Below, piece after piece: positions 51,045 through 59,220 of a DNA stretch of 64,000 bases. The stretch comes from Spyradosoma sp004558035 (GTDB taxonomy: Bacteria > Verrucomicrobiota > Verrucomicrobiia > Opitutales > UBA953), in contig NZ_JBNPNH010000008.1 of assembly GCF_050314555.1 (NCBI RefSeq), forward strand, positions 37,746 through 101,745, given 5' to 3'. The first letter of the stretch is position 1. The number at the start of each line of letters is the position of its first letter. Made by a program: the position numbers and the translations under genes. The notes under the pieces were generated by a model. That model made no database searches and was not told the DNA's origin. It saw only the letters and a list, made by a program, of their open reading frames with translations.

Positions 51045-52205
51045 TCACAGCGCTTCGAGGAGGCGCGGCAGGTCGACGTTGTCGCGGATGAGGCCTTCGA
51101 TGGTCGAGACCTTGTCGTGGTCGCCCGGCTGCGTCTTCACGATCATGGAGTTGATTTTCGCCGTGGTCACGAAGCATTCGCGCGCGGTCGCGACGACGGG
51201 CACCTGCAGCTGCGCGAGCATGTTGACGATGCGCGCGCCCGGCCGCAGCCCGTTCGTCAGCACGACGCCGGCGACGTGCGGCAGCGCGCCCGTTCCCGCC
51301 GCCGCGATCAGCGAGAAAAGCAGGTCTTCGCGGTCGCCCGGCGTGATGATCAGCGTTCCCGCCTCGATGTAGTCGAGCAGGCTCTGCGCGGACATCGCGC
51401 CGATGATGATCTTGTTCACGCGCGAGCTGCGCCCCGCCGCCGCGGGAACGAGCCATTCGGCGCCGATGACTTCGGCGATCTGCGAAAAGTTCGGCCGCGC
51501 GAGCGATTTTTCCAGCGGGAGCGTGCCCAACAGCGGAATGCCGAGCGCCTCGAGCGCCTTGCCGACGTAGTGCGAAATCTCGTCCTTCTTCTCCGGAATG
51601 ACCTTGTTGAGGATCGCGCCGACGCACTGCACGCCCTTGCGGTCGAAGAGCGCCTTGTTGAGCGCGATTTCGTCCACCGGCTTGCCGATGCCGCCGGAGG
51701 CGACGATGATCGCCTTCGCGCCGAGCATCGCCGCGTTGTCCGCGTTCGAAGTCTCGAAGACGGAGCCGACGCCCGCGTGCCCCGAGCCCTCGATGATGAC
51801 GACGTCCTTCCCGTAGGCGACGCGGTCGAACGCGCGGCAGATCGCGTTCAGAATCTTCGGGTGCATCTCCGCGGCGCGGTTCAGATAGCTGCGCGTGAAC
51901 GCGGAATCGACGGCGACGGGCGACATCGCCGAGAGCGGAATCTTGACGTCGTACACGCTGTTGAGCAGGAACGTGTCCTCGTCCACCTCCACCTCGTCGG
52001 CGGTCTTGACGATGCGCTGCGCGACGGGCTTGATGTAGCTCACGTCCTTGCCGAGCGCCTTGAGGGCGCCGAAGAGACCGAGCGAGGTCGTCGTCTTGCC
52101 GTCGTTCTGTCGCGTCGCGGCGACGAAGACGCGCTTCACGGAAGTGTTCATGGGCCGCGAAAGCAGCCCGGGAACGTCGTCGGCGAATGCCGTTTTGTTG
52201 ATCAT
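51045..52205 (-). CDS. Pta N-terminal-like (BioD-fold/DRTGG) P-loop protein
   Basis: A 386-residue protein. BioD-like P-loop VFVAATRQNDGKTTTSLGL near residues 26-44, then AVDSAFTRSYLNRAAEMHPK and VVIIEGSGHAGVGSVFETSN. A DRTGG-like regulatory domain (IIIGAMSAQSLLDYIEAGTL, IITPGDREDLL) fills the C-terminal half. This is the N-terminal region of long phosphotransacetylases such as E. coli Pta, encoded here as a separate gene 44 bases downstream of the catalytic subunit gene. The Met at 52151 is an alternative start. It probably regulates or stabilises Pta, which is inference. Confidence 0.85.
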   Translation of the reverse strand: MINKTAFADDVPGLLSRPMNTSVKRVFVAATRQNDGKTTTSLGLFGALKALGKDVSYIKPVAQRIVKTADEVEVDEDTFLLNSVYDVKIPLSAMSPVAVDSAFTRSYLNRAAEMHPKILNAICRAFDRVAYGKDVVIIEGSGHAGVGSVFETSNADNAAMLGAKAIIVASGGIGKPVDEIALNKALFDRKGVQCVGAILNKVIPEKKDEISHYVGKALEALGIPLLGTLPLEKSLARPNFSQIAEVIGAEWLVPAAAGRSSRVNKIIIGAMSAQSLLDYIEAGTLIITPGDREDLLFSLIAAAGTGALPHVAGVVLTNGLRPGARIVNMLAQLQVPVVATARECFVTTAKINSMIVKTQPGDHDKVSTIEGLIRDNVDLPRLLEAL

Positions 52206-52226
52206 CGGAATCGGATCGGAAATTCA

Positions 52227-52263
52227 GAAAAAAAAAGAGCGGCGGAAGCTCAGTCTTCCGCCG
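52227..52263 (-). terminator. Terminator overlapping the pta stop codon
   Basis: CGGCGGAAG and CTTCCGCCG form a nine-base stem; the pta stop TGA is in the loop region. Followed by a run of nine T on the minus strand. Confidence 0.8.
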
Positions 52264-53299
52264 TCTCTCCCTTCGGATAAAGGTACTGGCGGTCCACCGC
52301 CTGCGCCGCGACGACGATCGCCGAGCCGAGAATGTCGCGCGCGGACGCGCCGCGGGAAATCTCGGCGACGGGCTTCGTCAGCCCTGTCAGAATCTGCCCG
52401 TAGCACGGAATGTCGGCGACGATCTGCGTCATCTTGGACGCGATGTTGCCGCTGTTCAGATCCGGGAAGACGAGCACGTTCGCCGCGCCCGCGACGGAGC
52501 CGCCGATTTCCTTGGTGCGCGCGGTGAAGGGGTCGAGCGCGGCGTCCACCTGCAGCTCGCCGTCGATTTCGGCGGGAATGCCGAACTCGCGCAGCTTCGC
52601 CGCCGCGAGCGTCGTCGCCGCCTTGACCTTTTCGACGGACTCGGTGCGCTTGCTCACGCTCTTGGAGGTGTAGGAAAGCATCGCCACGCGCGGCGGCACG
52701 TTGGTGAGGTGCCAGCACAGGCCGGCGGTCGTCGCCGCGATGTCGGCGAGCTGCTCGGCGGTCGGTTCGGGCACGACGGCGCAGTCCGCGAGGAACAGCG
52801 TGCCGTCCACGCCGAGCCGCGATTCCTCCATGTCCATGATCTGCATGGACGAAATCGTCTCGACGCCCTCCTGGCGCGGGAACATCTGGAAGACGACTCG
52901 CAGCGCGTTGGTCGGCACGGTCGTCGCGCCGCAGACCATCGCGTCCGCGCCGCCGGTGAGCACCATCATCGCCGCGAAGTAATTGGGCGAGAGCATGTAT
53001 TCGCCCGCGTCCGTCTCGTTCATTTCCGAAAAGCGCTGCATGCCGCGGAAACGCTTCACGAAGTCCGGGAGCTCCGCCGCGCGCGCGGGCTCGATCACGC
53101 GGATGCCGTCGAGCTTGACGCCGAGATTCGCGGCGTTGATCTTGATGCGGGAACGGTCGCCGACGAGAATCGGCACGCCCAAGCGCCGCGTCGCGAACTG
53201 GCGCGCGGCCTGAATGACGCGCGCGTCCGCGCCTTCCGGGAAGACGACGCGCTTCGGGTGGTTCTGAAGACGGACGGAAAGTTTGTTGATGAGAGGCAT
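52250..53299 (-). CDS. pta: Phosphate acetyltransferase, catalytic domain only
   Basis: A 349-residue PTA_PTB protein. Motifs: KRVVFPEGADARVIQAARQF at the start, GGADAMVCGATTVPTNALR, GTLFLADCAVVPEPTAEQ, MLSYTSKSVSKRTESVEKV, NVLVFPDLNSGNIASKM and GQILTGLTKPVAEISRGAS. It interconverts acetyl-CoA and acetyl phosphate, generating ATP with acetate kinase (not in the window). It is the short type without the regulatory N-terminal half. That half is the next gene downstream, behind a terminator that could set their ratio. Confidence 0.94.
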   Translation of the reverse strand: MPLINKLSVRLQNHPKRVVFPEGADARVIQAARQFATRRLGVPILVGDRSRIKINAANLGVKLDGIRVIEPARAAELPDFVKRFRGMQRFSEMNETDAGEYMLSPNYFAAMMVLTGGADAMVCGATTVPTNALRVVFQMFPRQEGVETISSMQIMDMEESRLGVDGTLFLADCAVVPEPTAEQLADIAATTAGLCWHLTNVPPRVAMLSYTSKSVSKRTESVEKVKAATTLAAAKLREFGIPAEIDGELQVDAALDPFTARTKEIGGSVAGAANVLVFPDLNSGNIASKMTQIVADIPCYGQILTGLTKPVAEISRGASARDILGSAIVVAAQAVDRQYLYPKGETAED

Positions 53300-53476
53300 G
53301 GTTCTGACGGTTCTTTCTTGTTGTCGGATTGAAGGTTAAGAAAACTTGAACGCCGAACGGCGAGACGTCTTCGACCGCTTTTCGCGCCGCGTGTCTTTCG
53401 TTGTTCGCCGTTCATGGACATCTGAAGCGTCCGCCGGGCGCCCGTTTGTCTCCGGGCGCCGCGCGGCGGGAACGCC

Positions 53477-56158
53477 TCACCAGTTCTTCTGCGTGTCCGG
53501 ATAGAGCGCGTTCCACCAGTCCGAATCGTCCTTCAGCCAGCGGTCGAACCACGCGAGATGCGACTTCATCCACTGCGTGCGGCGACCGTAGCCGGAAAGA
53601 ATGTGGTCTTCGGCCTTGAAGGTCACGAGCTCGACGGGCTTGCCGAGAATCTTCAGCGCGGCGAACATCTGAATCGACTCGCCCACGGGAACGTTCGTGT
53701 CCGCCTGTCCGTGGCAGAGCAGAATCGGCGTCTTGATCTTGTCCGCGGAGAAGAGCGGGCTCTGCTCCACGAAGATTTCGCGGTTCTTCCACGGGAACGA
53801 GCCCGCGGCGGCGACGGCGTTATAGACCGCGCCCCAGTAGCCTTCGCCCCAGTAGCTCGTGATGTCGCTGATGCCGGCGTGCGCGACCGCGGCGGCGAAG
53901 ATGTCCGTGCGCGTCTGCAGGTACATCGTCATGAATCCGCCGTAGGAGGCGCCGATGCAGCCGATCTTCTTTTCGTTCACGAACGGGTGTTCGGCGCAGA
54001 ATTTCTTCACGCCCTCGATGATGTCGTCCGAAGTGCGTCGGCCCCACGCGTTCACGTGCCCGGCGGAAAATTCCTGCCCGAAGCCCGTCGTTCCCGTCGG
54101 CTGGAGCACATAGACGACGTAGCCGTTCGCCGCCCAGAGCGGGTAGGAATAATGCGAGCCGAAGCCGCGCGTCGTCGGCGAGGTGCCGCCGTAGTAGTAC
54201 ACGATCATCGGGTACTTCTTGTTCGGGTCAAAGTCCGTCGGCAGGAAATACTGTCCCGTGATCTCGACGCCCGCGGAGGAGACGAAGTTCCACGGACGCT
54301 CCGTCGGCATCGCCGCTTCCGAGACGACGTCGTCGAGCGACGAAAGGTATTCGCGCGCGGCGTTCTTCTTCAGATCCACGACGTACGCCTTCGGCGGGAC
54401 GAGAGAGCCCTGCCCCAGCGCGGTCGCCACGGGAACGAATTCCTTCGGATTCGTCGAGACCGAAAACCCGTAAACCGCCTCGGCGGGAACGGCGATCTTC
54501 GTGAACTTGCGGCTCGCGGGATTGTAGGCGTAAACGCTCTTGCGGTCCTTGTCCTCGACGGTCAGATAAATCCTGCCGTCGCCCGCCCAGCGCGCGGCGG
54601 CGACGCTGGGATCGAAGTCGCGCGTGATCGGATCGACCTCCTTCGTCGCCAGATCGAGAATGAACGCCTGCTTGTCGTAGGAATTGGCGGTCATGCCTTC
54701 GGGAACGTTTCTGCCGACGCCGCCGAGCGCGTTCGGGCTGCCGACCAGCAGCGCCTTCTTCCCGTCGGGAGAGAACTGCGCGAAGCTGTCGTACGAATCG
54801 TCCACGACGAGCGCGTCGAGCTTCATCGTGTCCAAATCGAGCTTGTAAAGGCTGTTGCGCGAGTATTCGGGGCGGGAATAATCCACGTCGTTCGTCGAAA
54901 AGAGAATGCTCTTCCCGTCGGGCGAGACGGAATTGAGCGAAGTCGATTTCGTTCCCGCCGTGAGCGGACGCATCACGCCGTCGGCGAATTTGTAAAGGTA
55001 AAGATACGTGCGGTTGCGGAACGCGCCGGAACGGTCGGCGATGTTGAGCACGCGCGTGAAATTGTCCGTCGGCGCGACCCATTTTTCCGTCTTCGAGACG
55101 ATGAAGCCGCTTTCGTCAGGGAGCCAGGTGTAGCCGTGATTGTCGTGCGGCAGATCTTCCGCGAGCGTCGTCTCGACGCCCGTCGCGACGTCGATCGCGA
55201 CGTAGGACGCCCTGCCGAGCGCGACCTTGCGGCGGTAAATCCGCGCGCCCTGAGGCATCCACGCGTAGTCGGCGCCGTCGGCGCGGAAGACGACCTTGCC
55301 GCTCGCGAGCGCGCGCACTTCGATGCGCCAGCGCACGCTCTCGTCCGCCTTCAGCTCGGAAAACGTGTTCATCACGTATTTGCCGTTCGGAGAAATCGCG
55401 CCGCCCACGACGCGCTCGCCCTCGTTCACGTCCGCGATCGTCAGCGGACGCTTGTCGGAAGCCTTCGGGAACGCGATCGCGACCTTGTCCGGCGCCTTGC
55501 TCGTCACGATCTCCGCCGAAAGCGCCGGCGTCGCCTTGTCGCCCGCGGCGACGAGCGTCTTGACGAGGATTTCGCAGCGCGCGACCTCGAGAGAAAGTTC
55601 CGCCTCCGCCGTTTCCGCCTTCTCGGCGGATTCCTGCGCGCTCAGCTTGTCGGCGACCTTCGCGCCGTTCACGTAAACCTCGCAGCGCTGCGGCGTCTTC
55701 ACCTTGAGCTTCGCCTTGACGTACGCGCTCGGCGTCACGAAAAAGCGATAGACGCGCAGCGTCGCGGGCTCGCCCTCGGCGGGCGCGGCGGCGTCCTGCG
55801 GCGCGAAGAAACCGTCCTGCACGATCGCGGGAACGAACGCCAGCTTGTCCGCGTCCGGGATCGGCAGCCGCAGCGCCGCCTCGGCGTCGAAGACTTTGCC
55901 GTCCAGATTCTTCACGTCGGCGAAGGCGGGCGCGGGAACGGCGAGCGCCGCGGAAACGTCGCACGCGGGAACGGCGAGCACGGTGTCCTTGGGCTGCGCC
56001 GGCTTTTCCGCCTCCGCGCACGCGGCGCAGTCGGGAGCGCACGCGGCGGGCTGTTCGGGCGCGTCCGCCGGAGCGGTTTCCGCGCAGATCCACGCCGGGC
56101 AGAGCAACGCCGCCGCGGCGAAAAGCGTTTTCACGTCGAAAAGAGTCTCGTATTTCAT
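53477..56158 (-). CDS. Secreted S9-family prolyl oligopeptidase / dipeptidyl peptidase
   Basis: An 893-residue protein from ATG 56158 (MKYETLFDVKTLFAAAALLC); the ATG at 56224 adds an Arg-rich non-leader. Signal peptide to about 28. A short Cys-rich linker (CAPDCAACAEAEK) follows. A ~550-residue beta-propeller region precedes a C-terminal alpha/beta hydrolase: nucleophile in IGCIGASYGGFMTMYL (Ser ~738), Asp in CHGQADTNVPVGES (~819), His in FKAEDHILSGYG (~849). It cleaves peptides, often after proline, in the periplasm or outside. The substrate may be host or dietary peptides, which is inference. Confidence 0.9.
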   Translation of the reverse strand: MKYETLFDVKTLFAAAALLCPAWICAETAPADAPEQPAACAPDCAACAEAEKPAQPKDTVLAVPACDVSAALAVPAPAFADVKNLDGKVFDAEAALRLPIPDADKLAFVPAIVQDGFFAPQDAAAPAEGEPATLRVYRFFVTPSAYVKAKLKVKTPQRCEVYVNGAKVADKLSAQESAEKAETAEAELSLEVARCEILVKTLVAAGDKATPALSAEIVTSKAPDKVAIAFPKASDKRPLTIADVNEGERVVGGAISPNGKYVMNTFSELKADESVRWRIEVRALASGKVVFRADGADYAWMPQGARIYRRKVALGRASYVAIDVATGVETTLAEDLPHDNHGYTWLPDESGFIVSKTEKWVAPTDNFTRVLNIADRSGAFRNRTYLYLYKFADGVMRPLTAGTKSTSLNSVSPDGKSILFSTNDVDYSRPEYSRNSLYKLDLDTMKLDALVVDDSYDSFAQFSPDGKKALLVGSPNALGGVGRNVPEGMTANSYDKQAFILDLATKEVDPITRDFDPSVAAARWAGDGRIYLTVEDKDRKSVYAYNPASRKFTKIAVPAEAVYGFSVSTNPKEFVPVATALGQGSLVPPKAYVVDLKKNAAREYLSSLDDVVSEAAMPTERPWNFVSSAGVEITGQYFLPTDFDPNKKYPMIVYYYGGTSPTTRGFGSHYSYPLWAANGYVVYVLQPTGTTGFGQEFSAGHVNAWGRRTSDDIIEGVKKFCAEHPFVNEKKIGCIGASYGGFMTMYLQTRTDIFAAAVAHAGISDITSYWGEGYWGAVYNAVAAAGSFPWKNREIFVEQSPLFSADKIKTPILLCHGQADTNVPVGESIQMFAALKILGKPVELVTFKAEDHILSGYGRRTQWMKSHLAWFDRWLKDDSDWWNALYPDTQKNW

Positions 56159-56375
56159 AAGCACTGCCGAAATTCTGCTCCCCTTCGCGCGTTTTCGCGA
56201 CAAAAAAACGCCCCCTTCCGGCAAGGAGACGGGCGAGCGAAACGTGAAGCCGCGCCGCCTGAAAAACTTTTTTAACTTCCTTTGACTTAGCGGTTTTTAG
56301 AAAAGCTTAAGGGTTAAAGCTTAAAGGAAAGTTTCCGCGGAAGGATTTCGATGAAGCGCTCCCGAAAGAAGCCGC

Positions 56376-56403
56376 AAAAAAGGCGGCGTTTCCGCCGCCT
56401 TTC
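56376..56403 (-). terminator. Terminator after the class II aldolase gene
   Basis: GGCGGCG-TTTC-CGCCGCC stem; a T-run follows on the minus strand. Confidence 0.8.
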
Positions 56404-56421
56404 GTCCGGGAGCACCCCGCC

Positions 56422-57594
56422 TCACTTCGTCTGCTTCATGATCTCGTCGGTGATTTCCTTGACGAGCGCCTCGACGTCCGCCGGAGCGTCCGCCTTCGCC
56501 TTGCATTCGCAGGGCTTCGCGGGCGTGCTCAGCTTGCACGTGGCGTTGCCGGCGAGGATTTCCCACGGATCCGCGTCGCAGAGATTCGCGACCTTCAGCC
56601 CGAAACGGTCGTCCGGCAGATTCATCTGTTTCTTCAGATCGAGAATTTCCGCCATGCCTTCGTTCGAAATCGCGGGACCGCGCTTCGGCAGCTGGTTCGC
56701 GAGCAGGATCGTGCGGCAGAGCGCGTCGGCGATCTCCATCTTGTAATACGCGTCCTCGACGCCCGTGCCCCAGGTGATGACGCCGTGAGACGCCATCATG
56801 ATCGCCTGGTGCGTCGGCGCGAGCTCCGCGCAGAACTTCGCCACGTCCGGGCTGCCCGGCGTCGCGTATTTCGCGATCGGAATGCGGCCGAGAAAGATTT
56901 CGGATTCGGTGAGCAGGCAGGTCGGCGGCTCCACGCCCGCGACCGCGAACGCCGTCGCGTGCACCGGGTGCGCGTGAATGACGGACATCGCCGTCGGGCA
57001 CACCTTCATGATCGCGATGTGCGTGTTCACCTCGCTCGTGCGCTTCCACGTGCCCGCGAGCTGCTTGCCCTTCGCGTCCACCATGCCGAGCATGTCGGGC
57101 GTGAGGAAGCCCTTGCTGACGCCCGTCGGCGTGCACAGGTAGCGGTCGCCGTCCACGCGGACGGAAATGTTGCCGCCGTTGCCGTCCACGAACTCGCGCA
57201 GCCAGATGCGGCGTCCCATGTCGCACATCTGGTACTTGAGCGCCTCGCACTCGGGAGAATTGAAGTAATCGACGTCCTCCTTCTTGTAGCCGGACTGGTC
57301 GGCGGGCGTCGGGCAGAAATTGCGCGTCGAGGGACCGCTCGCCGTGAGGCGCGCGAGCGCGGGATCGCCGACGAAATTCGCCGAGGCCGGCGCGCCCGCC
57401 TTCGGCGCCGCGGGAACGGCATTCGTCGCGGCGGGAGCCGTGCCCGCCATCGCGGGATCGAAGACGAGGCGGACGCCCGCTTCCGTGAGCACGTCGCGCG
57501 CGATCGGCGTCACGCGCATTTCCGGTCCGTGGCGGAACACCTTGGCGCCTGTCTTCACGAAGGCTTCCGCTTCTGCTTGGTTAAAAAGTTTCAT
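56422..57594 (-). CDS. Class II aldolase/adducin-family enzyme with encapsulation-peptide-like tail
   Basis: A 390-residue protein. The class II aldolase domain (~105-355) has zinc-binding His in SVIHAHPVHATAFAVAG (~207) and MMASHGVITWGTG, plus EVNTHIAIMK. Substrate probably fuculose/rhamnulose 1-phosphate or another sugar phosphate, by family. It is longer than normal (~210-250 residues). The first 50 residues (FNQAEAEAFVKTGAKVFRHG, MRVTPIARDVLTEAGVRLVF) resemble a leader seen on bacterial-microcompartment enzymes. The last ~20 (PADVEALVKEITDEIMKQTK) form an amphipathic helix like an encapsulation peptide. No shell gene is in the window. Pro/Ala linkers separate the parts. Confidence 0.85.
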   Translation of the reverse strand: MKLFNQAEAEAFVKTGAKVFRHGPEMRVTPIARDVLTEAGVRLVFDPAMAGTAPAATNAVPAAPKAGAPASANFVGDPALARLTASGPSTRNFCPTPADQSGYKKEDVDYFNSPECEALKYQMCDMGRRIWLREFVDGNGGNISVRVDGDRYLCTPTGVSKGFLTPDMLGMVDAKGKQLAGTWKRTSEVNTHIAIMKVCPTAMSVIHAHPVHATAFAVAGVEPPTCLLTESEIFLGRIPIAKYATPGSPDVAKFCAELAPTHQAIMMASHGVITWGTGVEDAYYKMEIADALCRTILLANQLPKRGPAISNEGMAEILDLKKQMNLPDDRFGLKVANLCDADPWEILAGNATCKLSTPAKPCECKAKADAPADVEALVKEITDEIMKQTK

Positions 57595-57694
57595 GGGAAA
57601 ATATGATGAAATTTCGGGGTTGATTGTTCCGACAGTCTGAACGTTTCCCGCGCCCCGCGCAAGAATTTATCTCCGCGCCGCCGCGCGCTCGCCG

Positions 57695-57745
57695 CCGACT
57701 ATCCGTTATCAGTTATCCATTATCAGTTATCCATTATCCGCCATC
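57695..57745. repeat. TTATCCATTATCAG word-repeat arm
   Basis: Near-copies of CCGTTATCAGTTATCCATTA lie between the aldolase and UDP-glucose dehydrogenase genes. Same words as 13535-13590 and 30900-30955. Confidence 0.6.
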
Positions 57746-57747
57746 CG

Positions 57748-59046
57748 TCAGCCTTGCGCGCCTCTTCCGATGGAGAGATATTCCACGCCGGCGGCGCGCA
57801 TCGTCGCGGGAGCGAAGCAGTTGCGCCCGTCCAGCACGAGCGGACGCTTCATCAGCCTTACGAACGTTTCCGGCGCGAGCGCCTTCACCGCCGGCCATTC
57901 CGTGAAGATGAAGCACACGTCCGCGCCCGCGAGCGCGTCTTCCGGGCTCCCGCAGTATTCCAGCTCGTAGGGATAGAGCCGCCGGAAATTGTTCGCCGCC
58001 ACCGGATCCCACGCCGCCACGCGCGCGCCGTCGTCCAGCAGCAGCGGCACGTTCGCCAGCGCGGGACCGTCGCGCAGATCGTCCGTTCCCGGCTTGAACG
58101 CCAGCCCGAGCACCGCCGCGCGCAGCCCGTCGAACGATTCGTGGAACCTGCGCGCCTTTTTCAGCAGCTTCAGCTTCTGGTTGTCGTTCACCTCGATCGC
58201 CGCCTTCACCGTCTTGAGCTCGCAGTCGTGAAAATTCGCCAGCCAGTGCAGCGCCTTCGTGTCCTTCGGGAAGCACGAGCCGCCGTAGCCGATGCCCGCC
58301 CGCAGAAACTTGTCCCCGATGCGCGCGTCGAAGCTCATGCCCGCCGTCACCGAATCGATGTCCGCGCCCACGATCTCGCACACGTTCGCGATCTCGTTGA
58401 TGTAGGAGATCTTCAGCGCCAGAAAATCGTTCGACGCGTACTTCACCATTTCCGCGCTCCGGCGGTTCATCACGAGCACCGGCGCCTCGAAGCCCGCGTA
58501 CATCGCGCGGATCTTCTCCGCCGCGGCCGCCGATTCCGCCCCGATCACGATGCGGCTCGGGCGCATCGTGTCGCGCACCGCCGTGCCCTGCGCCAGAAAT
58601 TCCGGATTGGAGACGACGTCGATCTTCACCCGCCCCGCGACGCGTTCCCGCAGCCGCGCCTCCACGCGGTCGTTCGTGCCGATGGGAACCGTCGACTTGA
58701 CGATCACCACGCAGTCCCGCCCCGCGCGCGCCGCGATCTCGTCCACGACCGCGAACAGGTAAGACAGATTCGCCGAGCCGTCCTTCTTCTCCGGAGTGCC
58801 CACGCCGATGATGATGACTTCCGCGTCGCGGTACGCCGCCGCCGAGTCCGTCGTGAACGTCAGCCGCCCGCGGTTCTCGCGCAGCAGCGCGTCGAGCCCG
58901 TCTTCGTAAATGGGCGACGTTCCCGCGTTGAGCAGCGCGATCTTCTCTTCGACGACGTCCGTGCACGTGACGTCGTGCCCGTGCGCCGCAAGGCACACGC
59001 CCGTGACCAGACCGACGTAGCCGGTTCCTGCAACTGTGATTTTCAT
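57748..59046 (-). CDS. UDP-glucose 6-dehydrogenase
   Basis: A 432-residue protein. NAD-binding Rossmann start MKITVAGTGYVGLVTGVCLA, GVGTPEKKDGSANLSYL, STVPIGTNDRV, NPEFLAQGTAVRD; central KYASNDFLALKISYINEIAN. Catalytic Cys in GIGYGGSCFPKDTKAL (~257); C-terminal VLGLAFKPGTDDLRDGPAL. It oxidises UDP-glucose to UDP-glucuronate with 2 NAD+, a precursor for capsule or exopolysaccharide. It is 60 bases from word-repeat DNA and 174 bases from the large glycosyltransferase in the same direction, suggesting a shared polysaccharide role. Confidence 0.96.
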   Translation of the reverse strand: MKITVAGTGYVGLVTGVCLAAHGHDVTCTDVVEEKIALLNAGTSPIYEDGLDALLRENRGRLTFTTDSAAAYRDAEVIIIGVGTPEKKDGSANLSYLFAVVDEIAARAGRDCVVIVKSTVPIGTNDRVEARLRERVAGRVKIDVVSNPEFLAQGTAVRDTMRPSRIVIGAESAAAAEKIRAMYAGFEAPVLVMNRRSAEMVKYASNDFLALKISYINEIANVCEIVGADIDSVTAGMSFDARIGDKFLRAGIGYGGSCFPKDTKALHWLANFHDCELKTVKAAIEVNDNQKLKLLKKARRFHESFDGLRAAVLGLAFKPGTDDLRDGPALANVPLLLDDGARVAAWDPVAANNFRRLYPYELEYCGSPEDALAGADVCFIFTEWPAVKALAPETFVRLMKRPLVLDGRNCFAPATMRAAGVEYLSIGRGAQG

Positions 59047-59084
59047 GAGGTTATGGAGGTTATGAAGGTTATGAGGTTAAGGTT
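59046..59084. repeat. TTATGAAGG word-repeat arm
   Basis: GAGGTTATGGAGGTTATGAA and following words, directly upstream of the UDP-glucose dehydrogenase start. Same words as 34533-34580. Confidence 0.6.
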
Positions 59085-59220
59085 TCCCGGGAGCGCCTTC
59101 CGGAAAGGCGGCGCGCCCGCCGCGTCTCGAAATCCTTCCCGCGCAAATTCCGAGTGAAAGACGGCGTTCCAGTCTTCGCCCCCAAGGAGCTTGTTCGCAT
59201 AAATTTCGCCCTTCCCGTTT

